Shown here in pieces: positions 18,068-27,357 of a stretch of DNA of 64,000 bases. The notes beneath the pieces were generated by a model. It did no database searches, was not told the origin of the DNA, and saw only the letters and a list, made by a program, of their open reading frames with translations. Position 1 is the first letter of the stretch. Every line of letters starts with the position of its first letter. Position numbers and translations under genes: made by a program. The stretch comes from CAKOSP01 sp964372145 (GTDB lineage: Bacteria > Bacillota_I > Bacilli_A > RF39 > UBA660), in the NCBI GenBank assembly GCA_964372145.1, contig CAYJPM010000001.1:1-64000 (forward strand), written 5' to 3'.

Positions 18068-19354
18068 TTATAGAGGACCGCTTATTCTAGCATAACCATT
18101 ACCAGAATGACCAGTACCTAAATCATATAATTCACCACTTGGATTTGGCATCTGCACTTGTTCACCTTTAACATTAGTCCAATTATAACCTGCTCCATCT
18201 ATCATAACAGTATTTGTAAATATACTATTAGAATAGTGAATGGAACAATCATTATCAGTAGTTCCAGTTGTACATCCAGTTTTTGGAGTTCGATCCGAAT
18301 CAGATGTTATAGCTACTGCTCCAGTATGTCCAGAGATATATGAAGAACCCGATGTTCCACTTGCATAATTAATTGAAGTAGTTCCAACAGTTACAGCTTG
18401 TCCGCCATAATATCCACCACCTGATCCACCAGAGTTTACATCACCACTAATATTAATTGCTACTGAAGGAGAACCATATCCAAATGCAAACCCACTTATT
18501 TGAGTAGGTGTAACAGATCCAGTATAAGCATATGCATATCCTATTAAACCACCACCATGATTTCCACCGGTATCATAATAAGGATGATTAATAGCATGGC
18601 CAGAACCTCCACCACCTGCAGCAACTAAAATTCTAGAATTTAATCCTGTCGTATCATTCCATGGACCAGACACCAATCTAAAATCGGTTGCACCACCACC
18701 TGGAAAACCTGACTCACCATCTACAGCAGTATTATCTACATCATACTTACCTGCGCCTCCACCATTAAATGCTGAAAGATAAGAAGCAGAAGTTGTTAAA
18801 TTAGCAGAAGTAATATTCGATTTATTTTCACCGACATATATATATACAACATCATTTGCAAGAAGATCAATTTCACCCGAAACATAACTTCCTGATCCTC
18901 CATATAAAATATCACTTGAAACATAAAAATTAGAAGTACCACTCGCTCCCCAAGCTTCAAACTTATATAATCCATCACTTGGAACAACAAATTCTTGATA
19001 ATCACCCGTATATGCAAACTCATATAAAACAGCTTCTAATTTATCAAAATATAAATAGCAATTATCAGCTCCATCTGATTGAACAGTTATTGTTTTATTA
19101 ATATCATCCCATGTAATAGGAGAACCAAAAACACAATAACTTTCAACATCATTCAGAACATAACCACTTTGTGGAAAATCAGTTACATCACTTTTAACAT
19201 ATTCACCAGATTCATCTTCCAACATTATTGATAACATAGACATATCAACATCTTCAATATTTTTATCATAATTATTGTAATATACAAAAGTTATAAAACT
19301 AAATATAAAAATAGTTAATACAACAAATACTACAATATTTCTTTTATTTTTCAT
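18068..19354 (-). CDS. Glycine-rich surface protein, short-N paralog
   Basis: 428 residues. An N-terminal membrane helix at about 7-27 leads to the short extracellular module (SMLSIMLEDESGEYVKSDVTDFP, YCVF) and then the glycine-rich domain (FAYTGDYQEFVVPSDGLYKFEAWGASG, GGGATDFRLVSGPW, SRILVAAGGGGSG, SYISGHTGAVAITS). It ends GEQVQMPNPSGELYDLGTGHSGNGYARISGPL, nearly the same as the neighbour at 16790. The upstream leader resembles that of the 16790 gene (ATTTATGACTAATGAAAGG versus a close copy), so the pair arose by duplication. Role and ligand are unknown. Confidence 0.8.
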   Translation of the reverse strand: MKNKRNIVVFVVLTIFIFSFITFVYYNNYDKNIEDVDMSMLSIMLEDESGEYVKSDVTDFPQSGYVLNDVESYCVFGSPITWDDINKTITVQSDGADNCYLYFDKLEAVLYEFAYTGDYQEFVVPSDGLYKFEAWGASGTSNFYVSSDILYGGSGSYVSGEIDLLANDVVYIYVGENKSNITSANLTTSASYLSAFNGGGAGKYDVDNTAVDGESGFPGGGATDFRLVSGPWNDTTGLNSRILVAAGGGGSGHAINHPYYDTGGNHGGGLIGYAYAYTGSVTPTQISGFAFGYGSPSVAINISGDVNSGGSGGGYYGGQAVTVGTTSINYASGTSGSSYISGHTGAVAITSDSDRTPKTGCTTGTTDNDCSIHYSNSIFTNTVMIDGAGYNWTNVKGEQVQMPNPSGELYDLGTGHSGNGYARISGPL

Positions 19355-19410
19355 TTACATTAACAACCTTTCATTAGTCATAAATTTAATTTATATTTAT
19401 GACAACAATT

Positions 19411-21021
19411 CTATAGGGGACCCGTAATTTTAGCATGTCCGTTTCCAGTATGCATCACACCTAATTCATAAAACCCGCCAAGCGGATTAGGTATTGGAAC
19501 TTGTTCACCTTTTACATTTGTCCAATTGTATCCAGCTCCATCTATCATAACAGTGTTAGTAAAAACATACCCTGAATAATGATATGAGCAGTTGATATTA
19601 GTAGTTCCAGTTGTACAACCTGATTTTGGAGCTTGATTAGAACTTGATGTTATAGCCACTGCTCCCATATGCCCAGAAATATATGATGAACCACCTGCGC
19701 CTGAACCAACTACATGTGCATTATTTGATGCTCCACCACCACCGTAGTAGCCGCCGCCGCCGCCGCTACCCCAAATTCCATTTACATTTCCACCTATACC
19801 AAAAGTACCACTATATCCAGTTAAAGCTCCTACTCCGCCTGTACCACCGGAAGTTTGGGTTCCACCTGTAGCCACTGTATACGGCGAACTATAAGGATTA
19901 CTTTGATAATATCCACCGTTATACCCAATCAGACCTCCTGCTTGAGTACCAGTTAACCCCCCGGTACCGCCACCACCACCAGAAACCATAATTCTCGATC
20001 TTAAAGATGCAGTATTATTCCAAGTACCTTTAACAGTTCTTATATCGGTTGCTCCACCGCCACCGGTCCAAACAAAAACACCAGTATCGTCTGTAGCATA
20101 ACCAGAAAGACCACCACCATTATAACCACCAGAATTTGGATCATATAAATAAGTTGTATTGTACCCACGTTCTCCAACATATATATATAACGTTTCATCT
20201 TGGTTCAACTCTATATACCCCATAGTATAAGCCCCTTTATACGCTCCCCATAATTCTATTTTATATACACCACTGTCTACAACAGTAAACTCTTGATAAT
20301 CACCAGTATAAACGTAATCATATTGCACAGCATTTACTATATCAAAATATGCTCTACACTCTGTTTTTCCTACTGCACTTGTTGTAAGTTTATTATTTAT
20401 TTCATCATATGTTATAAACGAATCACCTGTACATGTCGATTTTTCAATAATAAATTTATATTCTAAATTAATTATTGAATTTATAGTATAATCAGGAACC
20501 TCTTCATATTCACAAGTGCCACTTTTACAAGTTTCACCTATTTCTTTTAATACTGTTATTTTAATATCAGAATCTACAGTTAAATCAGCAGCATCGTAAT
20601 AAAATTCACAACGAGTTTTACCAGGTGAACTAACATCAAATGTATCATCAGAATTTCGTATAAATGTTGCTCCATTAGTACAAAATGTCTTTTCTGGTAT
20701 ATAAATATATTCTTTTTCTGGAGCATTCCAATATGCAGTGTACGCACCTGTACCTATACCATTTTCATCTCTATCCTCTACCATATATTTAATATTCAAA
20801 TGAGGTGAAGAAAAAGATTCAACAGAACCTGTGAATAAATTACGACTTATTATATCACTGAAATACGCATAAGAAATATAAATTCCTATAGATACAATTC
20901 CACATATAATAAACATTATTAAAACAAAATTTTTATTATTTTTTACGTATGACAAAAACTTAAGATTAAAAATCTTAAGTTTATCTCTAAGTTGATGAAA
21001 TAATTTTTTAAAATATTTCAT
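19411..21021 (-). CDS. Glycine-rich surface protein, long-N paralog
   Basis: 536 residues. A basic cytoplasmic N-terminus (MKYFKKLFHQLRDKLKIF) precedes a membrane helix at about 31-50 and then SYAYFSDIISRNLFTGSVESF, which resembles SipW/TasA-type precursor junctions. Two Cys-pair modules follow (FCTNGAT...TRCEFYYD, and CKSGTCEYE...TECRAYFD). From about residue 250 a glycine-rich domain follows (VYTGDYQEF...ELWGAYKG, GGGGATDIRT, SRIMVSGGGGGTGG, SYISGHMGAVAITS). It has its own TTGACA promoter and probably heads the transcript with the 18068 and 16790 genes. Confidence 0.8.
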   Translation of the reverse strand: MKYFKKLFHQLRDKLKIFNLKFLSYVKNNKNFVLIMFIICGIVSIGIYISYAYFSDIISRNLFTGSVESFSSPHLNIKYMVEDRDENGIGTGAYTAYWNAPEKEYIYIPEKTFCTNGATFIRNSDDTFDVSSPGKTRCEFYYDAADLTVDSDIKITVLKEIGETCKSGTCEYEEVPDYTINSIINLEYKFIIEKSTCTGDSFITYDEINNKLTTSAVGKTECRAYFDIVNAVQYDYVYTGDYQEFTVVDSGVYKIELWGAYKGAYTMGYIELNQDETLYIYVGERGYNTTYLYDPNSGGYNGGGLSGYATDDTGVFVWTGGGGATDIRTVKGTWNNTASLRSRIMVSGGGGGTGGLTGTQAGGLIGYNGGYYQSNPYSSPYTVATGGTQTSGGTGGVGALTGYSGTFGIGGNVNGIWGSGGGGGYYGGGGASNNAHVVGSGAGGSSYISGHMGAVAITSSSNQAPKSGCTTGTTNINCSYHYSGYVFTNTVMIDGAGYNWTNVKGEQVPIPNPLGGFYELGVMHTGNGHAKITGPL

Positions 21022-21042
21022 ACTATAATTCCACCTATTTTA

Positions 21043-21071
21043 ATTTTATATATAAATTATATATTTGTCAA
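21043..21071 (-). promoter_or_regulatory. Sigma-A promoter of the 19411-21021 paralog (duplicated cassette)
   Basis: TTGACA, 17 bases, TAAAAT, then AGGTGG ahead of the ATG. The same arrangement precedes the paralogs starting at 22766 and 26059. The stretch just upstream matches the 3' end of tldE. Confidence 0.8.
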
Positions 21072-21161
21072 TAATTTAATTAACAGTTACATATATATAT
21101 TTATTTTTTATCTTTTTAACTGAAAAAATATTATAGTAGCAAATTCAATTACATTATCGTT

Positions 21162-22766
21162 TTATAACTCTAATCTAAATGGATCAGATACAGTACCAGA
21201 GCCATCTTGATAATTCACATAATAATCTAAATAAAAAACAGGTCTAACTGCAAAACCTCTGTAAGCAGAATCATAACTAGGGTATCCAACATAACCTTTA
21301 TTAACAGCACCATATAAACCAGGAGTAAAAATAGCTGCCGAATTACTAGTATCAGCATTAATGGTACAATCACCAGAATTACCATAATCTCCTACATTAT
21401 TCATATAAAGCCAACTAGATTTATACACAGTTGTATTTTGTGAAAAACTGTTACTTATAGTTCCAGAATCATTATAATATCCCCAATATATTTGATTAGA
21501 AGCATAAAAATAATCACTTATATTCATCAATGCAACATTATATTTTTGTTTTGAAACTGTAGCTATTTCATAATTGTAAAAACTTTTAGCAACATTAGTA
21601 CTTTTCTCTGTAATTAAACCTATATTATAATGCATTGGTTCAATCATACTTCTATAATTTTCATTAAATGAATTATAATAAGTTGTATTTAAATAAATAT
21701 TAACATCCGCATCATCTGTAGTTATTGACGTATTTGTACCCTCCCATTTATTACTATGACCTGAATCATATAAAAAATGATCAGTATGATTGTACTGTGT
21801 TTCATATGGATTATAACTAACATTATATATACCATCTTTATTTTTATCTACAGGATGGGCTTTAATTAATTTTACATAACCATCATATATACCTACAACT
21901 CTAAACAAATTTTCTTTAGGACATGAACTTGCATCGCTACCAAAACATACCCAATTATTAGGGTTATTTCCACTAAAACGATAATTATTATCACCTGCAC
22001 TAGTAGTAATATCAGATGTATGTTGAATTAAGCCAGCAGACTCATCATAATTTTCTAATATATATTCAGAAAAGGGATCTACATTATCAAAATATGCTCT
22101 ACATTCTGTTTTACCAATCGCACTAGTAACAAGTTGCTTATTTATTTCATCAAATGTTATAGATGAACCACCTGTGCATGTTGATTTTTCAATAATAAAT
22201 TTAAATTCTGAATTTAAGAGAGCAGCTATAGTATAATCCGGAACAACTTCATATTCACAAGTTCCACTTTTACAAGATTCATCTTTTTCCTTTAATACTG
22301 TTATTTTAATATCAGCATCTGTAGTTAAATCAGCAGCATCATAATAAAATTCACATCTAGTTTTACCAGGTGAACTTACGTCAAATGTATCATCAGAATT
22401 TCTCAGAAAAGTTGCTCCATTGGTACAAAAAGACATTTCAGGTATATAAATATAATCCTTTTCTGGAGCATTCCAATATGCAGTATACGTACCTATACCT
22501 ACGCCACTCTCATCTCTATCTTCAACCATGTATTTTATATTTAAATGAGGTGAAGAAAATGATTCAACAGAACCTGTGAATAAATTGCGACTTATTATAT
22601 CACTAAAATATGCATATGAAATATAAATACCAATCGATAAAATTCCACATATAATAAGCACAATTAAAACAAAATTTTTATTATTTTTTATGTATGACAA
22701 AAACTTAAGATTAAAAATCTTAAGTTTATCTCTAAGTTGATGAAATAATTTTTCAAAACATTTCAT
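21162..22766 (-). CDS. Long-N paralog with a non-glycine-rich C-terminal domain
   Basis: The N-terminal 240 residues are nearly the same as those of the 19411 and 24482 proteins (MKCFEKLFHQLRDKLKIF, membrane helix, SYAYFSDIISRNLF, the two Cys-pair modules). The C-terminal half is different: ENYDESAGLIQHTSD, then YRFSGNNPNNWVCFG...LFRVVGIYDGYVKLIKA, and a final RGFAVRPVFYLDYYVNYQDGSGTVSDPFRLEL. That type occurs in other exported Bacillota proteins and has no assigned function that I can name. A GTG at 22778 is a worse start than the ATG at 22766, which has AGGTGG upstream. The gene is a domain-swapped member of the array with its own promoter. Confidence 0.8.
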   Translation of the reverse strand: MKCFEKLFHQLRDKLKIFNLKFLSYIKNNKNFVLIVLIICGILSIGIYISYAYFSDIISRNLFTGSVESFSSPHLNIKYMVEDRDESGVGIGTYTAYWNAPEKDYIYIPEMSFCTNGATFLRNSDDTFDVSSPGKTRCEFYYDAADLTTDADIKITVLKEKDESCKSGTCEYEVVPDYTIAALLNSEFKFIIEKSTCTGGSSITFDEINKQLVTSAIGKTECRAYFDNVDPFSEYILENYDESAGLIQHTSDITTSAGDNNYRFSGNNPNNWVCFGSDASSCPKENLFRVVGIYDGYVKLIKAHPVDKNKDGIYNVSYNPYETQYNHTDHFLYDSGHSNKWEGTNTSITTDDADVNIYLNTTYYNSFNENYRSMIEPMHYNIGLITEKSTNVAKSFYNYEIATVSKQKYNVALMNISDYFYASNQIYWGYYNDSGTISNSFSQNTTVYKSSWLYMNNVGDYGNSGDCTINADTSNSAAIFTPGLYGAVNKGYVGYPSYDSAYRGFAVRPVFYLDYYVNYQDGSGTVSDPFRLEL

Positions 22767-22786
22767 ACTATATTCCACCTATTATA

Positions 22787-22815
22787 ATTTTATATATATA
22801 TTATATATTTGTCAA
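22787..22815 (-). promoter_or_regulatory. Sigma-A promoter of the 21162-22766 paralog (duplicated cassette)
   Basis: TTGACA, 17 bases, TAAAAT, followed by AGGTGG before the start. It is a copy of the promoters at 21043-21071 and 26080-26108. Confidence 0.8.
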
Positions 22816-22888
22816 TAATTTGATTAATGATTATACATATATTTATATTAAACAATAATTAAAAAATACAGTAATAATTTGTCAATTA

Positions 22889-24460
22889 CTAATATAAATA
22901 AGGACCTGTAATTACAGCAACACCATTACCTGAATGACCTACTCCCAACGCATAATATTCATTGTTATATGTCGGCATTTGCACTTGTTCACCTTTTTCT
23001 GTTGTCCAATTATATCCAACACCATCAATCATAAGAGTATCAGTAAAATACTTACCTGAATAATGTATACTGTTTTGTACATCAGAATTACCCGCTACAA
23101 CACCCACATTTAAATTTAACCCATTAGACATTTCATAATATGTTCCATCAGTTAAATAATTATGTAAATATGCACTTTTACTTTTATTATTATTATATAC
23201 TTTAACATATGTTTCATAATAACTTCTATTATCACCATAATAACGCCAAACTGTTATATTTTTTAAATTATATTCTGCACCTAAATCAAGTGTTGTGATT
23301 TTTCCCAATTGTGCATAATTACTAATATTATTATCAACTACTGCAGGAAAAGAATTTGTGTATCCATTCGAAGTAACTGATTTATTTAATGCTACATTAG
23401 TTCCATTTGTATCAAATGCTTTAATTTCATTAATATGATTTGCAGCATTTACAGAATTGTTATTTGAACCTACTTCAATATATCTAATATCAAAATCTAA
23501 ATCATTAGGAGATAAATCATCAGCTGATGTAATAGCAATTGAACCTGCATGTCCTGATATAAAAGATGAGCCTCCACTTGAACCTGTAGCACAAGATCCG
23601 CCGCCGCCGCCATAATATCCACCGCCGCCTGCACAACCACCACTTGCAAAACCAAAACCAGAAACTGAATATCCACTTGAAAACCTTTGGCCTGGAAATG
23701 TTTGAGTACCACCAGTTGTTCCACCAGTAGCTGTAGCTATCAATCCACCACCAGCTCCTTTAGTCGTAGTATTATTACCTACACCAGAACCTGAACCTGC
23801 AGCTACCATTATTCTAGAAGCAAGTGAAGCAGCATTATTCCAAGTGCCAGAAACCAATCTAAAATCAGTTGCCCCGCCACCAGGATAACCACCACTATTA
23901 CCAGTACCACCATTAAACGAAGTGCTTCCAGTAGTCACATTATTACCTTCACCTACATAAACATATATAACTTCGTCTTTTTCTAAATAAATTTTTCCAC
24001 TAGTATATGCCCCTTTACTCTTAGAATTACCACCTTGAGCACCCCAAGCTTCTAACATATATACACCACTTGTTGGAACAACAAATTCTTGATAATTATC
24101 AGTAAAACTAAAAACATACTCATCTGGATCATGAATGTCAAAAAAAACATAACATTTATCAGAACCTGTTGTATCCAAATTAATTAATCTATCAATTTCA
24201 TTCCATGTCATAGAAGATCCATTTATACAATAACTTTTTTCAATATTATAATCATAACCTAATCCAGGAAAAGTGGATATATCACTTTCGATATAATTAT
24301 TATCAGTTACTTCGATCATTATTGAAAAAATTGATGAATCATCAACATTTTTTTCTGCACCGTATTTCTTATTATATGAAAAAAATAATATTATTGTCGT
24401 AATTAAAATAATTACAATTAATACTAATATAATTATCGTTTTTTTGTTTTTAATATTCAT
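22889..24460 (-). CDS. Glycine-rich surface protein with inserted discoidin-like (F5/8C) domain
   Basis: 523 residues. A membrane helix at about 8-28 leads to the short extracellular module (FSIMIEVTDNNYIESDISTFP) and a glycine-rich domain (FTDNYQEFVVPTSGVYMLEAWGAQGG, GGGATDFRL, SRIMVAAGSGSG, SFISGHAGSIAITS). Where the other paralogs have a short PKTGC loop before the HYSG motif, about 130 residues are inserted. They include IRYIEVG, INEIKAFDTNGTNVALNKSV and TTLDLGAEYNLKNITVWRYYGD, which look like a coagulation-factor 5/8 type C (discoidin) carbohydrate-binding fold. The frame then returns to IHYSGKYFTDTLMIDGVGY. It starts 21 bases after the 24482 gene ends, so it is probably co-transcribed. 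Confidence 0.8.
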   Translation of the reverse strand: MNIKNKKTIIILVLIVIILITTIILFFSYNKKYGAEKNVDDSSIFSIMIEVTDNNYIESDISTFPGLGYDYNIEKSYCINGSSMTWNEIDRLINLDTTGSDKCYVFFDIHDPDEYVFSFTDNYQEFVVPTSGVYMLEAWGAQGGNSKSKGAYTSGKIYLEKDEVIYVYVGEGNNVTTGSTSFNGGTGNSGGYPGGGATDFRLVSGTWNNAASLASRIMVAAGSGSGVGNNTTTKGAGGGLIATATGGTTGGTQTFPGQRFSSGYSVSGFGFASGGCAGGGGYYGGGGGSCATGSSGGSSFISGHAGSIAITSADDLSPNDLDFDIRYIEVGSNNNSVNAANHINEIKAFDTNGTNVALNKSVTSNGYTNSFPAVVDNNISNYAQLGKITTLDLGAEYNLKNITVWRYYGDNRSYYETYVKVYNNNKSKSAYLHNYLTDGTYYEMSNGLNLNVGVVAGNSDVQNSIHYSGKYFTDTLMIDGVGYNWTTEKGEQVQMPTYNNEYYALGVGHSGNGVAVITGPYLY

Positions 24461-24481
24461 ATTTCTAATTCCTATTCTTTT

Positions 24482-26059
24482 TTAAAATAATGCTGTTATC
24501 TTTAAATAACCATCACCAGTATGACCTACACCTAAATTATATAATGTACCATCCGGTTTAGGCATTTGGATTCTACTCCCTCTGACATTTGTCCAACTAT
24601 ATCCTGCTCCATCTATCATTACAGTATCTGTAAATGTGTACCCAGAGTAATGATATGAGCAATTAATATTAGAAGTGCCAGTTGTACAACCAGTTTTTGG
24701 TGTTCGATCACTTGAAGAAGTAATTGCCACACATCCAGTGTGACCAGAAATATATGAAGAACCACCTGCAGAAGGAAATGACCCTAAATTTAGTTTAGAA
24801 CCTCCTGCACCACCATAATAACCCGCACCACCGCTTGAGGATCCAACAACATCTCCGCCTCCACCAGATCCACCTATTCCAAATCCACCTGGAGTACCAC
24901 CAATATAACTAGAAGGATAATTAGTTACCGTTCCACCACTAACTTGTGTACCCCCAGTTGAAGCATAAGCTGAATAATAAACGTTATAAGAAGTAACCGC
25001 AGTCAATCCACCAGCATACCCACCAACCTCATCATTAATATAATCATTTTGCCCACCTGCACTAGCAACAATAAATCTCGACTCTAAATTATTATCTAAT
25101 CTAATGTCAGTCGCACCTCCACCAGAACCAACATCCACAGTATATGAAACACCGCCATTATTAAATGTAGATGTTTTTCCTACACCTGATTCACCTACAT
25201 AAACATATAAAATATCTCCTCTAGAAAAATTAGTAACACCTGAAACATACCCACCATATGAATAACTTGTTCCACCGCTAGCTCCCCAAGCTTCTACTTT
25301 ATAAGCACCAGTTACCTGTATAATAATTTTTTGATAATTACCTGTATATTGAAATTCATAATTGGTATTGCTTATATAATCAAAATATGCTCTACATTCA
25401 GTTTTACCAACAGCGTTTGTTACTAATTTATTTTCAACATAATTGAAACTTATATTTGAATCACCTTCACACGATGAGTTTTCTGCTATGAATTTATATC
25501 CATTATTAATTAAACTTTCAATAGTATAATCAGATGCATCCTCATATTCACAAGTTCCACTTTTACAAGTTTCACCTTTTTCTTTTAACACTACTATTTT
25601 TACATCAGAATCCGTAGTTAAATCAATAGCATCATAATAAAATTCACATCTAGTTTTACCAGGTGAACTAACATCAAATGTATCATCAGAATTTCTCACA
25701 AAAGTGGCTCCATTAGTACAAAATGATTTCTCTGATATATAAACATAATCTTTTTCTGGTGCATTCCAAAATGCAGTATATGTACCTGTACCTACGCCAT
25801 TCTCATCTCTATCTTCCACCATATATTTAATATTTAAATGAGGTGAAGAAAAAGATTCAACAGAACCAGCAAATAAATTACGATTTATAATATCACTGAA
25901 ATAAGCATAAGAAATATAAATACCAATCGATAAAATCCCACATATAATAAACATAATTAAAACAAAATTTTTATTAGTTTTCATATATGACAAAAACTTA
26001 AGATTAAAAACCTTAAGTTTATCTCTAAGTTGATGAAATAATTTTTTTAAATATTTCAT
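24482..26059 (-). CDS. Glycine-rich surface protein, long-N paralog next to tldE
   Basis: 525 residues with the long N-terminus: MKYLKKLFHQLRDKLKVF, a membrane helix, SYAYFSDIINRNLFAGSVESF, and the Cys-pair modules FCTNGAT...TRCEFYYD and CKSGTCEYE...TECRAYFD. The glycine-rich half includes GAYKVEAWGASGG, ILYVYVGESG, GSGGGATDIRL, SRFIVASAGG and SYISGHTGCVAITS. The ATG at 26059 has AGGTGG upstream. Its -35 starts five bases past the tldE stop codon, and the other long-N copies carry a remnant of that tldE end. This locus is therefore the likely source of the duplications. Confidence 0.8.
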   Translation of the reverse strand: MKYLKKLFHQLRDKLKVFNLKFLSYMKTNKNFVLIMFIICGILSIGIYISYAYFSDIINRNLFAGSVESFSSPHLNIKYMVEDRDENGVGTGTYTAFWNAPEKDYVYISEKSFCTNGATFVRNSDDTFDVSSPGKTRCEFYYDAIDLTTDSDVKIVVLKEKGETCKSGTCEYEDASDYTIESLINNGYKFIAENSSCEGDSNISFNYVENKLVTNAVGKTECRAYFDYISNTNYEFQYTGNYQKIIIQVTGAYKVEAWGASGGTSYSYGGYVSGVTNFSRGDILYVYVGESGVGKTSTFNNGGVSYTVDVGSGGGATDIRLDNNLESRFIVASAGGQNDYINDEVGGYAGGLTAVTSYNVYYSAYASTGGTQVSGGTVTNYPSSYIGGTPGGFGIGGSGGGGDVVGSSSGGAGYYGGAGGSKLNLGSFPSAGGSSYISGHTGCVAITSSSDRTPKTGCTTGTSNINCSYHYSGYTFTDTVMIDGAGYSWTNVRGSRIQMPKPDGTLYNLGVGHTGDGYLKITALF

Positions 26060-26079
26060 ACTATATTCCACCTATTATA

Positions 26080-26108
26080 ATTTTATATATAATTTAAATA
26101 ATTGTCAA
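26080..26108 (-). promoter_or_regulatory. Sigma-A promoter of the 24482-26059 paralog
   Basis: TTGACA, 17 bases, TAAAAT. The -35 begins directly behind the tldE stop codon. Confidence 0.8.
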
Positions 26109-26112
26109 TAAT

Positions 26113-27357
26113 TTAAGCAACAGTTACATATATATTTTGTAATAACAACGAAGGATTTATCATTTTACTATTATAGCAGTGTAATTCATTTTCAATTGCA
26201 ATTACATTATTTAACATTTTAAATAAATTAGTAGATAATATAATTAATTCAACACTTCTTTTCTTACCATTTTGAATTATATAACCTCTTGCTTGAAGAG
26301 ATATATCACCAGATTTAACACTTATACCACTATGCATTCCTTCTACATTAGTAATAACAATACCATCATTTAACATATTTTCTAATTCATCAAAAGATTT
26401 ATTTCCAGGTTCTATATATAAATTTCTTACACCAAAACTATTACCAGTAGATTTTACATTATCTAATTTAGCAGTTGCATTATCATATAATTTACTAATG
26501 AATTTTCCTTTTTCTACTATAACTTTTCTAAAAGTTTTAGTTCCTTCACTATCAAATAATCTACTTCCATATAATTTATCATCTGAAGGATCTTCTATAA
26601 ATGTAATTTTATCACTAAAAACAACTTCATTAAACTTACTACTTAAAGGAGATAATAAGTCTTTAATATTTCTAGCATCAAACATACCACTAAACTGATT
26701 TAGTATTTTACTTACTACTTCAGCAGTTAATAAAACATTATATTCACCAGATTTTATAGTTACACTATTATATCTTAAATAAATTGATTCAATACATTCA
26801 ACTACTTTTTCATAAACACTATCTAAATCTAAATATATATCTACAATATTTAAAAAATCATCATATACTTTATCATTATTTTTAACGACAATTTCAAAAG
26901 AAAAATTATAATTTGTTTTCTTATCAATAGATTTAACATTGTTATTTTCAATACTAATATCAGAATCAGTTCTATTATAATATCCATTAATAGTATATAT
27001 ATCTTTATATTTATTTTTTAAAGTATATAATGATTTTAAAAACTTGATAATTTCGTCATTATTATCTTCACTAAGTAATTTTCTATCAGAAGCAATCGAT
27101 TCCATAGCAAATGATCCATCATCATCATTATCAATAATTTCTGATTTAGAAATTAAAATATCTAACAATTTTTGTTCATCATCAATATTTTCAGTTACAA
27201 GTGTGACATACTTATCATTAAATTTACCTTTTAATTTATAATAAGTTATATTAGATATATCTAATTGTTTTAACTCATCATTAAATACATTAATAGAAGT
27301 TTCAATATTATGATTTTTATAAATTTCAACACCATTTTTGATTAATATATTATTCAT
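26113..27357 (-). CDS. tldE: TldE/PmbA family metalloprotease subunit
   Basis: Non-catalytic partner of TldD in a heterodimeric peptidase that degrades or matures peptides. The 414 residues have the PmbA/TldD fold: an N-terminal half with repeated beta-alpha elements, then KTFRKVIVEKGKFISKLYDNATA and NLYIEPGNKSFDELENMLNDGIVITNVEGMHSGI, which are TldE signatures. No HExxxH is present, as expected for TldE. GGGAGG precedes the ATG, and its start overlaps tldD by 8 bases. Its last codons (V-T-V-A-stop) run into the promoter of the surface-protein array. Confidence 0.93.
   Translation of the reverse strand: MNNILIKNGVEIYKNHNIETSINVFNDELKQLDISNITYYKLKGKFNDKYVTLVTENIDDEQKLLDILISKSEIIDNDDDGSFAMESIASDRKLLSEDNNDEIIKFLKSLYTLKNKYKDIYTINGYYNRTDSDISIENNNVKSIDKKTNYNFSFEIVVKNNDKVYDDFLNIVDIYLDLDSVYEKVVECIESIYLRYNSVTIKSGEYNVLLTAEVVSKILNQFSGMFDARNIKDLLSPLSSKFNEVVFSDKITFIEDPSDDKLYGSRLFDSEGTKTFRKVIVEKGKFISKLYDNATAKLDNVKSTGNSFGVRNLYIEPGNKSFDELENMLNDGIVITNVEGMHSGISVKSGDISLQARGYIIQNGKKRSVELIILSTNLFKMLNNVIAIENELHCYNSKMINPSLLLQNIYVTVA

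Noticed and set aside
16790..26071. Phage or transposon region
   Set aside because: No integrase, transposase, structural gene or terminal repeat was found; the array is best explained by tandem duplication of surface genes.
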